Origin: Oricola cellulosilytica
GTDB lineage: Bacteria > Pseudomonadota > Alphaproteobacteria > Rhizobiales > Rhizobiaceae
DNA length: 64,000 bases
NCBI RefSeq assembly: GCF_019966575.1
Contig: NZ_JAINFK010000007.1
Span: 1-64,000 of the forward strand
Reading direction: 5' to 3'
In this document: positions 38,748-47,662 of the stretch, in pieces
Position numbering within the stretch: the stretch's first letter is position 1
How the letters are laid out: the number at the start of each line of letters is the position of its first letter
The notes under the pieces: model-generated
What the model saw: the letters and a program-made list of their open reading frames with translations, nothing else
The model's database searches: none
What the model was told of the DNA's origin: nothing
Translations under genes and position numbers: made by a program

Positions 38748-39752
38748 TTACTTTCGGATGCGCGGGTTGATGAGGCCGTAAAGAACGTCGACAAGCAGGT
38801 TGACGATCATGATGAGGCTGGCAATCAGCAGCAGTCCGCCCTGGACCACTGCGTAATCGCGCTTGAACACCGAATCGACCATCCACTTGCCGATGCCCGG
38901 CCAGGAGAAGATGGTTTCGGTGAGGATGGCGCCGGCAAGCAGGACGCCGACTTGCAGGCCGATGGTCGTCACCACCGGAATAAGGGCGTTTCTAAGGGCG
39001 TGAAGGCCGATTACCCGGCGCGGTGCGAGGCCCTTCGAACGCGCCGTGCGCACATAGTCTTCGCCCAACACTTCCAGCATCGCGGAGCGCGTCTGCCGGG
39101 CAATCACGGCAAGCGGGATGGTGGCGAGCACGACCGTAGGCAGGATCAAATGGCTGACGGCCGACTTGAAGGCCCCGGCCTGGCCAGAAAGAAGACTGTC
39201 GATCAGCATGAAACCCGTGACCGGCTCGAAATAATAGAGAAGCGAGATGCGCCCGGACACCGGCGTCCAGCCGAGCGTGCCGGAAAAGAAGATTATCAGC
39301 AGCAGCCCCCACCAGAAGATCGGCATGGAATAACCGGTAAGCGCTGCTCCCATAATGGTCTGGTCGAGCCATGAGCCGCGCTTGACGGCAGCCAGAACGC
39401 CAGCCGGTATTCCGATGCCGACCGCCAGGATGATGGCGCAGAGCGAAAGCTCGATCGTTGCCGGGAATAGCGTGAAAAACTCCTCAAGCACCGGCCTCTT
39501 GGTAACGATGGACTGCCCGAAATCACCTTGGAGGATGCCCCAGGCATAGTCGAAATACTGGACAAGGTATGGACGGTCGAACCCGTATACCGCCTGCAAC
39601 TCCTGATACCGCTCGGCGCTCATTCCGCGCTCACCTGCGAGCAGCATGATGGGGTCGCCCGGCAGCAGGCGGATAAATGCGAAGGCCACAATGGAGACGC
39701 CGATGAACGTCGGGATCAGAAGGGCGACACGGTAAAGGAAAAAACGAAGCAT
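38748..39752 (-). CDS. dppB: Peptide ABC transporter permease (DppB-like)
   Basis: Encodes 334 residues: the family start (MLRFFLYRVALLIPTFIGVS) and the EAA loop YVRTARSKGLAPRRVIGLHA. With DppC it makes the membrane pore. It is separated from dppA by a 111-base gap with an intrinsic terminator, so it is transcribed by read-through from the binding protein gene at a lower level. Confidence 0.9.
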   Translation of the reverse strand: MLRFFLYRVALLIPTFIGVSIVAFAFIRLLPGDPIMLLAGERGMSAERYQELQAVYGFDRPYLVQYFDYAWGILQGDFGQSIVTKRPVLEEFFTLFPATIELSLCAIILAVGIGIPAGVLAAVKRGSWLDQTIMGAALTGYSMPIFWWGLLLIIFFSGTLGWTPVSGRISLLYYFEPVTGFMLIDSLLSGQAGAFKSAVSHLILPTVVLATIPLAVIARQTRSAMLEVLGEDYVRTARSKGLAPRRVIGLHALRNALIPVVTTIGLQVGVLLAGAILTETIFSWPGIGKWMVDSVFKRDYAVVQGGLLLIASLIMIVNLLVDVLYGLINPRIRK

Positions 39753-39815
39753 CAGCTGGGCGATCTGCTTTCCGGGACGGTCAGAGGATCAGGCAATTGC
39801 CGGTAGCAATACCAT

Positions 39816-39849
39816 AAAAAAACTGCCCGGGTCAGAAACCCGGGCAGTT
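39816..39849 (-). terminator. Intrinsic terminator/attenuator between dppA and dppB
   Basis: On the minus strand an 11-base perfect stem (AACTGCCCGGG/CCCGGGCAGTT) with a 7-base loop is followed by a run of T. It begins 14 bases past the dppA stop and should reduce expression of the permease genes relative to the binding protein. Confidence 0.88.
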
Positions 39850-39863
39850 GTCTTCCGCAAGAA

Positions 39864-41462
39864 TTATTCGGCGATGTCGACGCCCTCGAAATTGTGACCG
39901 CCCAGCGGGTCCATCACGTAGCCTTCGACATTGTCGCGCATCGGCATGAAGACCACCGAGTGAGCGATGGTGGCCCATGGCGCCTCGCGCTTGAAGACCT
40001 CCTGCGCCTGCTTGTAGAGCGCGGCACGTTCTTCCTGTTCGCCGCTCTTGGCCTTCATGACGAGATCGTTGAACTCGTCGTTGCACCACTGCGCGCGGTT
40101 GGAGCCTCCCACAGCATCACAGCCGAGCAGCACCGCGAGGAAGTTGTCCGGATCGCCGTTGTCGCCGGTCCACCCGAGCAGCACCGCGCCGTCGCGATCC
40201 GTTGCCTTCGAACGCTCGAGATACTCGCCCCACTCGTAGGAGACGATCTCGACGTCCACGCCGATCTTGGCGAAGTCTTCCTGGATCAGTTCGGCCATGC
40301 GGCGGGCGTTCGGGTTGTACGGACGCTGAACCGGCATTGCCCAGACCTTCATCGACAGGTCGCTCACGCCGGCTTCCTCGAGCATCTTCTTGGCTGCTTC
40401 CGGATCGTACGGATCGTCCTCAATGGTGTCGTCGTAGGACCACATGGTCGGCGGGATCGGGTTCTTCGCCGCCTGACCGGCGCCCTGGAAGACCGCATCG
40501 AGAATAGCCTGCTTGTTGATCGCCATGTTGAGGGCCTTGCGGACCTCCGGCTTGTCGAAGGGCGCCTGCTGGGTGTTGTAGGCCAGATAGCCGACGTTCA
40601 GGCCTTCCTGCTGCATGACCTCAACGCCGTCCGCACTCTTCAGCGACTCCACGTCGGCCGGATTCGGATAAGGCATGACGTGGCACTCACCCGCCATCAG
40701 CTTTTGCTGGCGCACGGAGGCGTCGGTCGTGATCGCGAACACCAGATCATCGATCGCCTGCTTTCCTGCGTAATAGTCCGGGTGCGCCTTGTAGCGGATC
40801 ACGGCGTCCGGCTGGTAGGCGACGAACTGGAATGGGCCAGTGCCGATCGGCTTCTGGTTCAGGTCGGACTCGTTGCCCGCTTCGGCCAGCTGATCGGCGT
40901 ATTCCTTCGAGAAAATCGACGCGAAGTCCATGCCGAGATTGGCGACGAACGGAGCCTCCGGACGGCTCAGAACGAACTTTACCGTCATGTCGTCCACCTT
41001 CTCGATCGATTCGATCAGGTCAGGCATCGACATGCCGTTGAAATACTCCCAGCTCGCGCCTTCGACATAGGCGTTATAAGCGTTCTCGCTGTCCATCTGG
41101 CGCTCGAACGAGAAGATCACGTCGTCGGCGTTCAGGTCGCGCGTCGGGGTGAAATAGTCGGTCGAATGAAACTTGACGCCCGGACGAAGCTTGAAGGTGT
41201 ACTCCAGACCGTCGTCCGACACTTCCCAGCTTTCGGCGAGATCCGGCACGACGTTCGTGGTGCCGGGCTCGAACTGTACGAGGCCGCTGTAGATCGGCTT
41301 CGATGAAGCGTCGAATGTCGTGCCTGCGGTATAGAGCGCCGGGTCGAAACCCTCAGGCGATCCCTCCGAGCAGTAGACCAACGTCTTAGCGTTTGCCGCC
41401 GCGGCGAATCCCATGCTCAGTACCGTTGCGGCGAGCAACGTCTTCACGATTCTCTTAGTCAT
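39864..41462 (-). CDS. dppA: Peptide ABC transporter substrate-binding protein (DppA-like)
   Basis: Encodes 532 residues: a signal peptide cleaved after about residue 25 (ANA|K) and a family 5 solute-binding fold (AESWEVSDDGLEYTFKLRPG early; GTGPFQF in the middle). Two Cys (YCSEG at the start and CDAVGG...WC near the end) may form the DppA disulfides. It binds dipeptides or related compounds in the periplasm. GAGGAGCAATC precedes the ATG. Confidence 0.92.
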   Translation of the reverse strand: MTKRIVKTLLAATVLSMGFAAAANAKTLVYCSEGSPEGFDPALYTAGTTFDASSKPIYSGLVQFEPGTTNVVPDLAESWEVSDDGLEYTFKLRPGVKFHSTDYFTPTRDLNADDVIFSFERQMDSENAYNAYVEGASWEYFNGMSMPDLIESIEKVDDMTVKFVLSRPEAPFVANLGMDFASIFSKEYADQLAEAGNESDLNQKPIGTGPFQFVAYQPDAVIRYKAHPDYYAGKQAIDDLVFAITTDASVRQQKLMAGECHVMPYPNPADVESLKSADGVEVMQQEGLNVGYLAYNTQQAPFDKPEVRKALNMAINKQAILDAVFQGAGQAAKNPIPPTMWSYDDTIEDDPYDPEAAKKMLEEAGVSDLSMKVWAMPVQRPYNPNARRMAELIQEDFAKIGVDVEIVSYEWGEYLERSKATDRDGAVLLGWTGDNGDPDNFLAVLLGCDAVGGSNRAQWCNDEFNDLVMKAKSGEQEERAALYKQAQEVFKREAPWATIAHSVVFMPMRDNVEGYVMDPLGGHNFEGVDIAE

Positions 41463-41855
41463 GATTGCTCCTCTTTCATCATGATATGCCCACCAGCCTC
41501 AATCTCCCGATCGGCTCGAATGAACCCGGCTGGGGCAATCCCGCACGAATTGCGGGGGAAGAACGCAAAAAATCGCAAAACGCGTTGTTTGGCAACGTGA
41601 TTCTGCCGTGCCGCTAGGGCAGGGGAAGCGACTTTCTGCGGATGGGGCGGGCTTGCCGGAGGGAGCGGCGGCCATTTTATCCACCAACTTTATAATACCT
41701 TAGTCGCATAGCTGCGGCGGGTCGAGCCGCGAACCCCCCGTGGATGGGCTTCTCGGCGAAAATCGGCCCTGATTACCTTCCGCGGCGCAACATGGAAAAC
41801 TGTTGTCATTCAAGGGAGTTGGTGCTTCATTTTGGAGGTGGAGGAAGCAAAGAGT
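41463..41855. other. Gene-free divergent region between dppA and the formate dehydrogenase cluster
   Basis: About 390 bases holding the promoters of two outward units. A TATAAT hexamer stands at 41691-41696, but no good -35 element is seen at the right spacing. No operator palindrome or RNA structure could be assigned. Confidence 0.5.
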
Positions 41856-42455
41856 TTGAGCCAGAATCAAACCGTCAAGACGATCGCGGAAGCCGATCTC
41901 CTCAGAGCGAATGTGTACCGACTGCTGGCCAGGGCATTGTCCGCGCCGGCAGACGAGCAATTCCTCGGGGTGCTGCGCGGCATGTCAGGTGACGGCACCG
42001 ATCTCGGAACGGCGTTCGACGCGCTTCGCGGCGCGGCGTCTGCGGCGACTGTTGCCGACGCCCAGGATGAGTATCAGGATCTCTTTATCGGCATCGGCCG
42101 CGGCGAGCTTGTTCCCTACGGGTCCTACTACCTCACCGGCTTCCTGAACGAGAAACCGCTTGCCAGGCTGCGCAACGACATGGCGCCGCTCGGAATCGCC
42201 CGGGCAGAAGACCGCAAGGAGCCGGAGGATCACGCCGGCGCGCTGTGCGAGATGATGGCGGGGCTGATCGACGGCTCTTTCGCCGGCCCCGCTTCTCTTG
42301 CGACGCAGAAGGATTTTTTTACCAAGCATCTGGGTTCATGGATGCCGCACTTCTTCCGCGATCTGGAAAAGGCGAAGAATGCGAAACTGTTGAAGCCGAT
42401 CGGTTCTATCGGCCGCATATTCATGGAGATCGAGGACGCTGCATTCGAAATGTAG
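41856..42455 (+). CDS. TorD/DmsD-family molybdoenzyme chaperone
   Basis: Encodes 199 residues of all-helical TorD-like protein: ADLLRANVYRLLARALSAP near the start and the conserved YQDLFIGIGRGELVPYGSYYL segment. Such chaperones (for example FdhE- or TorD-type) bind Tat leaders and assist cofactor insertion into molybdoenzymes. The start is TTG 41856 with GGAGGAAG 8 bases before; GTG 41838 and TTG 41832 are alternatives. It opens the formate dehydrogenase gene cluster, 339 bases before fdhA. Confidence 0.85.
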   Translation: MSQNQTVKTIAEADLLRANVYRLLARALSAPADEQFLGVLRGMSGDGTDLGTAFDALRGAASAATVADAQDEYQDLFIGIGRGELVPYGSYYLTGFLNEKPLARLRNDMAPLGIARAEDRKEPEDHAGALCEMMAGLIDGSFAGPASLATQKDFFTKHLGSWMPHFFRDLEKAKNAKLLKPIGSIGRIFMEIEDAAFEM

Positions 42456-42543
42456 CGTGCTGATTCACTGCCGTGACCGGTGAAGGCGCCCGGCCGGTTA
42501 GAGTGAAGATTGAGAGAGCGGGCGCCATGGAAGGAGAAGCAGG

Positions 42544-42741
42544 ATGACGGCCAAGGTCGACGAGACGAAAACCGATCGTCGCGGCTTTCTGAAGATTGCC
42601 GGGCTCGGCACTGTGACGGGTGGCGTGGCGCTTGTTGCGGGCAAGCAGGCTGAGGCGACCGAACTGGCGGTCGATGAAGCCGCATCGGGGTATTCCGAAA
42701 CCGATCACGTGAAGTCATTTTACAAGACCGCGCGTTTCTGA
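42544..42741 (+). CDS. Formate dehydrogenase region Tat-signal microprotein (formate_TAT, TIGR02811 type)
   Basis: Encodes 65 residues. A twin-arginine leader (KTDRRGFLKIAGLGTVTGG) is followed by a short tail ending in FYKTARF. Small proteins with this pattern lie just before fdhA in many proteobacterial formate dehydrogenase clusters; they are exported and their function is unknown. GGAGAAGCAGG gives a good ribosome site. It precedes fdhA by 53 bases. Confidence 0.85.
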   Translation: MTAKVDETKTDRRGFLKIAGLGTVTGGVALVAGKQAEATELAVDEAASGYSETDHVKSFYKTARF

Positions 42742-42794
42742 CGCCGGTTGCATGAAAGGTCGCATCGACATGCGACGACACAACGGAGACGAAA

Positions 42795-45713
42795 ATGCTT
42801 AGAAAGAAGGCAAATGGGGTTGCGAGAGGCCCCCGGTTGTCATCTGCGCTTTCGGAGCTGGGAAATCAGGCGGTTGACCGCCGGACTTTTCTGAAACGCT
42901 CAGGTCTCGCCATTGGCGGGGCGGCGGCGATTTCATCCCTGTCGGGTGGAATGGTCCGCAGGGCCGAAGCTGCGGGAGCCGCCGGCGCCGGAAACATTGA
43001 GATCAAGAAGTCGGTTTGCACCCACTGTTCCGTCGGCTGCACCGTTATCGCGGAAGTTTCCAACGGCGTCTGGATCGGCCAGGAGCCGGGTTTCGATTCT
43101 CCGTTCAATCTCGGAGCGCATTGCGCCAAGGGCGCATCGGTGCGCGAGCACGCCCATGGCGAACGCCGCCTCAAGTACCCGATGAAGCTCGTCGGCGGAA
43201 AGTGGCAGCGGATCAGCTGGGACGAGGCGATCAACGAGGTCGGCGACAAGATGCTCGAGGTGCGCGAAACCTCGGGGCCTGATTCCGTCTACTGGCTGGG
43301 TTCGGCGAAGCATTCCAACGAGCAGGCCTATCTCATCCGCAAGCTGGCCGCCTATTGGGGCTCCAACAACGTCGACCACCAGGCGCGCATCTGTCACTCG
43401 ACCACGGTCGCGGGTGTTGCCAACACCTGGGGTTACGGCGCGATGACGAACTCCTACAACGACATCCACAATTCGCGCGCGATCTTCCTGATCGGCGGCA
43501 ACCCTGCCGAGGCGCATCCGGTGTCGCTGCTGCACCTATTGAAGGCGAAGGAGGAGAACAACGCGCCGCTGATCGTCTGCGACCCGCGCTTCACACGCAC
43601 GGCGGCCCACGCCGACGAATATGTCCGGTTCCGGCCGGGCAGCGACGTTGCGCTCATCTGGGGCATCCTGCACCACATCTTCGCCAATGGCTGGGAAGAC
43701 AAGGGGTTCATCAAGAGCCGTGTCTGGGGAATGGACCAGATTCGTGCCGAGGTGGCCGAGTGGACGCCGGAGAAGGTCGAGGACGTCACCGGCGTTCCGG
43801 GATCGCAGTTGAAGCGCGTTGCCCGCACGATGGCCGACAACCGGCCCGGCACCGTGATCTGGTGCATGGGCGGAACGCAGCACACCAACGGCAACAACAA
43901 CACCCGCGCCTACTGCATCCTGCAGCTTGCGCTCGGCAACATGGGAACCGCCGGCGGCGGAACCAACATCTTCCGCGGCCATGACAACGTTCAGGGCGCC
44001 ACCGACCTCGGCGTGCTCGCCGATACGCTTCCGGGCTATTACGGCCTGACGGCCGGCTCGTGGGCCCACTGGGCGCGCGTGTGGGAAGAAGACCTCGACT
44101 GGCTGAAGGGCCAGTTCGCGACGATGAAGGGCAAGGACGGCAAGAACAAGCCGATGATGAACGAGCGGGGCATTCCTGTCTCGCGCTGGATCGACGGCGT
44201 GCTCGAAGCCAAGGAAAACCTGGAACAGCCCGACAATACCCGCGTGATGGTGTTCTGGGGCCATGCGCCGAACTCGCAGACCCGCCTGCCGGAGATGCAG
44301 AAGGCGATGGGCATGCTCGACATGCTGGTCGTAATCGACCCGTATCCGACCATGTCCGCGGTGCTGCAGGACCGCACCGACGGCGTCTACCTCCTGCCGG
44401 CCTCGACCCAGTTCGAGACCTATGGCTCGGTGACGGCGTCGAACCGTTCGCTGCAGTGGCGTGAAAAGGTGGTGGAGCCGCTCTTCGAGTCGCTGCCCGA
44501 CCACACGATCATGTACAAGTTTGCGGAAAAGTTCGGCTTTGCCGATCGCATGTTCCGCAACATCGCGGTCGAAAACGGCGAGCCTCTGGTGGAAGACCTG
44601 ACGCGGGAGTTCAACCGCGGCATGTGGACCATCGGCTACACCGGCCAGTCGCCGGAACGCCTCAAGTCGCACATGGCCAACCAGCATACCTTCGACAAGA
44701 CCACGCTTCGCGGCATTGGCGGAGAGCATGACGGGGAGTTCTACGGACTTCCGTGGCCGTGCTGGGGTACGGCGGAAATGGGGCACACGGGTTCGGCGAA
44801 CCTGTATGATGTCTCCATTCCGGTGGCCGAGGGCGGCATGGGCTTCCGCGCCCGCTTCGGTGTCGAGCGCGACGGCGATAACCTTCTGGCCGAAGGTTCG
44901 TGGCCGGTCGGCTCGGAGATCGAGGACGGTTATCCCGAGTTCACCGTCGGCATGCTGCGCAGCCTCGGCTGGGATGGCGATCTGACCGACGAGGAAATGG
45001 CGGCCATCAAGAAGGTCGCCGGCTCCGACGAACAGGAGAAGATCGACAAGGTGAACTGGAAGGTCGACCTGTCAGGCGGCATCCAGCGCGTCGCGATCAA
45101 GCATGGCTGCGCGCCCTACGGCAACGCCAAGGCCCGTGCTGTCGTGTGGACCTTCCCGGATCCGGTGCCGATCCACCGCGAGCCGCTCTACACGCCGCGC
45201 CGCGATCTGGTGGCGGAATATCCGACTTACGAGGACAAGACCTTCTGGCGCGTGCCGACGGCGTACGCATCCATCCAGAAGAACGACTTCTCGAAGGATT
45301 TCCCGCTGATCATGACGTCCGGCCGGCTGGTCGAGTACGAGGGCGGAGGCGACGAGACGCGCTCCAACCCGTGGCTCGCCGAACTGCAGCAGGACATGTT
45401 CGTGGAGATCAACCCGATCGACGCGAACGACCTCGGAATCCGCGACAAGGAAGCCGTCTGGCTGCACAGTCCGGAAGGCGGAAAGATCAGGGTCAGTGCC
45501 ATGGTCACCGAGCGTGTGGGCAGGGGAGTTGTGTTCACCCCGTTCCACTTCGGCGGTTATTTCCAAGGCAACGACCTGAGATCGAAATATCCCGACGGCG
45601 CCGATCCGTTTGTTCTCGGAGAGGCCTGTAACACCGCTCAAACCTACGGCTACGACTCGGTGACCCAGATGCAGGAAACCAAGACAACGCTGTGCCGCAT
45701 CGAGCGGGCCTGA
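42795..45713 (+). CDS. fdhA: Formate dehydrogenase catalytic subunit FdhA (Cys type)
   Basis: Encodes 972 residues. A Tat leader (VDRRTFLKRSGLAIGG, 28-43) is followed by the 4Fe-4S site Cys75, Cys78, Cys82 and Cys110, then the bis-pyranopterin domain. The catalytic residue is Cys200 in RICHSTTVAGV, encoded by TGT, so this is a cysteine enzyme, not a selenocysteine one. It oxidises formate in the periplasm and passes electrons through FdhB to FdhC. The metal may be Mo or W. The W importer tupBCA about 13 kb downstream favours tungsten. GGAG precedes the ATG. Confidence 0.94.
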   Translation: MLRKKANGVARGPRLSSALSELGNQAVDRRTFLKRSGLAIGGAAAISSLSGGMVRRAEAAGAAGAGNIEIKKSVCTHCSVGCTVIAEVSNGVWIGQEPGFDSPFNLGAHCAKGASVREHAHGERRLKYPMKLVGGKWQRISWDEAINEVGDKMLEVRETSGPDSVYWLGSAKHSNEQAYLIRKLAAYWGSNNVDHQARICHSTTVAGVANTWGYGAMTNSYNDIHNSRAIFLIGGNPAEAHPVSLLHLLKAKEENNAPLIVCDPRFTRTAAHADEYVRFRPGSDVALIWGILHHIFANGWEDKGFIKSRVWGMDQIRAEVAEWTPEKVEDVTGVPGSQLKRVARTMADNRPGTVIWCMGGTQHTNGNNNTRAYCILQLALGNMGTAGGGTNIFRGHDNVQGATDLGVLADTLPGYYGLTAGSWAHWARVWEEDLDWLKGQFATMKGKDGKNKPMMNERGIPVSRWIDGVLEAKENLEQPDNTRVMVFWGHAPNSQTRLPEMQKAMGMLDMLVVIDPYPTMSAVLQDRTDGVYLLPASTQFETYGSVTASNRSLQWREKVVEPLFESLPDHTIMYKFAEKFGFADRMFRNIAVENGEPLVEDLTREFNRGMWTIGYTGQSPERLKSHMANQHTFDKTTLRGIGGEHDGEFYGLPWPCWGTAEMGHTGSANLYDVSIPVAEGGMGFRARFGVERDGDNLLAEGSWPVGSEIEDGYPEFTVGMLRSLGWDGDLTDEEMAAIKKVAGSDEQEKIDKVNWKVDLSGGIQRVAIKHGCAPYGNAKARAVVWTFPDPVPIHREPLYTPRRDLVAEYPTYEDKTFWRVPTAYASIQKNDFSKDFPLIMTSGRLVEYEGGGDETRSNPWLAELQQDMFVEINPIDANDLGIRDKEAVWLHSPEGGKIRVSAMVTERVGRGVVFTPFHFGGYFQGNDLRSKYPDGADPFVLGEACNTAQTYGYDSVTQMQETKTTLCRIERA

Positions 45714-45729
45714 TCAGGAGGAATAGAAA

Positions 45730-46326
45730 ATGGCAAGAATGAAGTTCCTCTGCGACGCGGAACGCTGCATCGAGTGCAATGCCTGCGTCACCGCGTGCAA
45801 GAACGAGAATGAGGTTCCGTGGGGGGTCAACCGCCGGCGCGTCGTCACCATCAATGACGGCAAGCCGGGCGAGCGGTCGATCTCGGTCGCGTGCATGCAC
45901 TGCTCCGACGCTCCGTGCGCAGCGGTGTGTCCCGTGGATTGCTTCTACACCACCGACGACGGTGTGGTGCTGCACTCCAAGGATCTGTGCATCGGCTGCG
46001 GCTACTGCTTCTATGCGTGTCCGTTCGGAGCGCCGCAGTATCCGCAGGCGTCGAATTTCGGATCGCGCGGCAAGATGGACAAGTGCACCTTCTGCGCCGG
46101 CGGACCGGAGGAAGACAACTCCGCAGCCGAGTTCCAGAAATACGGCCGCAACCGGCTCGCCGAGGGCAAGCTTCCGCTGTGTGCGGAAATGTGCTCGACC
46201 AAGGCTCTGTTGGCGGGCGACGGCGACGTCGTCTCGGCAATCTACCGCGAGCGCGTCGTCGCCCGTGGATTCGGTTCTGGTGCGTGGGGCTGGGGCACAG
46301 CCTATGACCAGAAAGTCGGGGGATAA
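45730..46326 (+). CDS. fdhB: Formate dehydrogenase iron-sulfur subunit FdhB
   Basis: Encodes 198 residues of ferredoxin-like protein with four 4Fe-4S sites: CIECNACVTAC and CMHCSDAPCAAVCP in the first half, CIGCGYCFYACP and CTFC...CAEMC in the second. It wires FdhA to the cytochrome b subunit. No Tat signal is present, so it is probably exported as a partner of FdhA. It begins 16 bases after fdhA. A strong hairpin follows it. Confidence 0.93.
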   Translation: MARMKFLCDAERCIECNACVTACKNENEVPWGVNRRRVVTINDGKPGERSISVACMHCSDAPCAAVCPVDCFYTTDDGVVLHSKDLCIGCGYCFYACPFGAPQYPQASNFGSRGKMDKCTFCAGGPEEDNSAAEFQKYGRNRLAEGKLPLCAEMCSTKALLAGDGDVVSAIYRERVVARGFGSGAWGWGTAYDQKVGG

Positions 46327-46351
46327 GCGCTCGCCCTATTCCGGCAAGGCA

Positions 46352-46380
46352 AGACAAGCGGCCCGCGTGGCCGCTTGTCT
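46352..46380 (+). terminator. Hairpin (weak terminator or attenuator) between fdhB and fdhC
   Basis: A perfect 12-base stem, AGACAAGCGGCC/GGCCGCTTGTCT, with a 5-base loop lies 25 bases past the fdhB stop, followed by only a few T. It would lower expression of the membrane subunit or stabilise the fdhAB message. Confidence 0.75.
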
Positions 46381-46467
46381 TTCTGGTGCGCGCTTGGCGA
46401 ACGCATGTTCCGCCGCGCGATCATTCCTTTTCTTCAGTTTCCCAGCACCCGTGAGGGAGATCTTTCC

Positions 46468-47643
46468 ATGTCCCGCCTGAACGCCGTCCGCGACTTCAAG
46501 ACCCGCGCCGCGTCACTGCTTCCGGTCCTTGCCTTGGCACTCCTTCTCGCCGGCTTTGCGCCTGCCGATGCGTTTGCGCAAAGCTCCGTGCGTCCGCCCG
46601 ACACGGCGGTCTCCTCGGAAGCCGGGGGGCCGGTCGGCGGTTCCGTTCCCGGCGATGCGCTTGGCACGACCTCCGATGCCGAGGTCTGGAGGGCCGTACG
46701 GCAGGGCGTTTCCGGCACAGTGTCCATTCCCGACAGCAAGGCCGGCGTGCTGGTGCAGTCCGACGGTGAGGACTGGCGCCTCATGCGAAACGGACCGCTT
46801 TACGACTATCTCGGCCTCGCAATGATAGCCACGTTGATCCTGCTGGCGCTGTTTTTTGCGATCCGCGGCCGCATCCGTATCGAGCACGGTAAGGCCGGCG
46901 TGACGATCAAGCGGTTCTCACTCATCGAGCGCACGGCGCACTGGCTGATGGCACTCTCGTTCATCGTGCTGGCGTTGAGCGGCCTCAACATTTCCTTCGG
47001 GCGCGATCTGGTGATGCCGCTTATCGGTAAGGAGGCGTTTGGTCCGATGAGCGGCTTCCTCAAGTTCACGCACAATTACGTCGCCTTCGCCTTCCTGCTC
47101 GGATTGGCCGTGGCCTTCGTCTTGTGGGTCGTTCACAACATTCCCAACAGGCACGATCTCGTTTGGCTTGCCAAAGGTGGTGGCCTGTTCTCGAAGAACG
47201 TCCATCCGCCCTCCCGTAAATTCAATGCGGGCCAAAAGATCATCTTCTGGCTCGTAATGATCGGCGGCCTGTCTCTGGGGGTTTCCGGCTGGGCGCTGCT
47301 GTTCCCGTTCGAACATGCATTCTTCTCCGATACGTTCGCGGCGCTTTCCTCGATCGGCCTCGACGTTCCTGCCTGGCTCGGTCTGCCCGAGCCGCCTTAT
47401 TCGGTCATCCAGGAGCAGCAGTACAACTCGCTCTGGCACGCCATCGTTGCTGTGGCCATGATCTGCCTGATCTTCGCTCACATCTACCTGGGCTCGGTCG
47501 GGATGGAAGGCGCATTCGATGCGATGGGCAATGGCGACGTCGACCTGAACTGGGCAAAAGAACACCATTCGATCTGGGTCGAGGAGACTTTGGACGAAGG
47601 TAAAGCGCCGAGGGGAACCACCCACGCGCAGCCGGCGGAATAG
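46468..47643 (+). CDS. fdhC: Formate dehydrogenase cytochrome b subunit FdhC
   Basis: Encodes 391 residues: a signal peptide (to about residue 38, FAQ), a periplasmic domain with one membrane helix (about 115-135), then a cytochrome b556/b561 domain of four helices with His residues in IERTAHWLMA, FTHNYVAF, SLWHAIVA and FAHIYLG. It anchors the enzyme and passes electrons to quinone. The extended N-terminal half is typical of the FdnI/FdhC branch in alpha- and betaproteobacteria. GAGGGAGA precedes the ATG. Confidence 0.92.
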   Translation: MSRLNAVRDFKTRAASLLPVLALALLLAGFAPADAFAQSSVRPPDTAVSSEAGGPVGGSVPGDALGTTSDAEVWRAVRQGVSGTVSIPDSKAGVLVQSDGEDWRLMRNGPLYDYLGLAMIATLILLALFFAIRGRIRIEHGKAGVTIKRFSLIERTAHWLMALSFIVLALSGLNISFGRDLVMPLIGKEAFGPMSGFLKFTHNYVAFAFLLGLAVAFVLWVVHNIPNRHDLVWLAKGGGLFSKNVHPPSRKFNAGQKIIFWLVMIGGLSLGVSGWALLFPFEHAFFSDTFAALSSIGLDVPAWLGLPEPPYSVIQEQQYNSLWHAIVAVAMICLIFAHIYLGSVGMEGAFDAMGNGDVDLNWAKEHHSIWVEETLDEGKAPRGTTHAQPAE

Positions 47644-47662
47644 TCCGGCTGGTTTGAGCGCC

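Noticed and set aside
41589-41606. Possible sigma-54 promoter (TTGGCA...TGC) upstream of dppA
   Set aside because: The distance between the GG and GC elements is 12 bases, not the required 10, and the -12 element is poor.
42795-45713. Selenocysteine in FdhA
   Set aside because: The catalytic codon at 43392-43394 is TGT (Cys), and there is no in-frame TGA.
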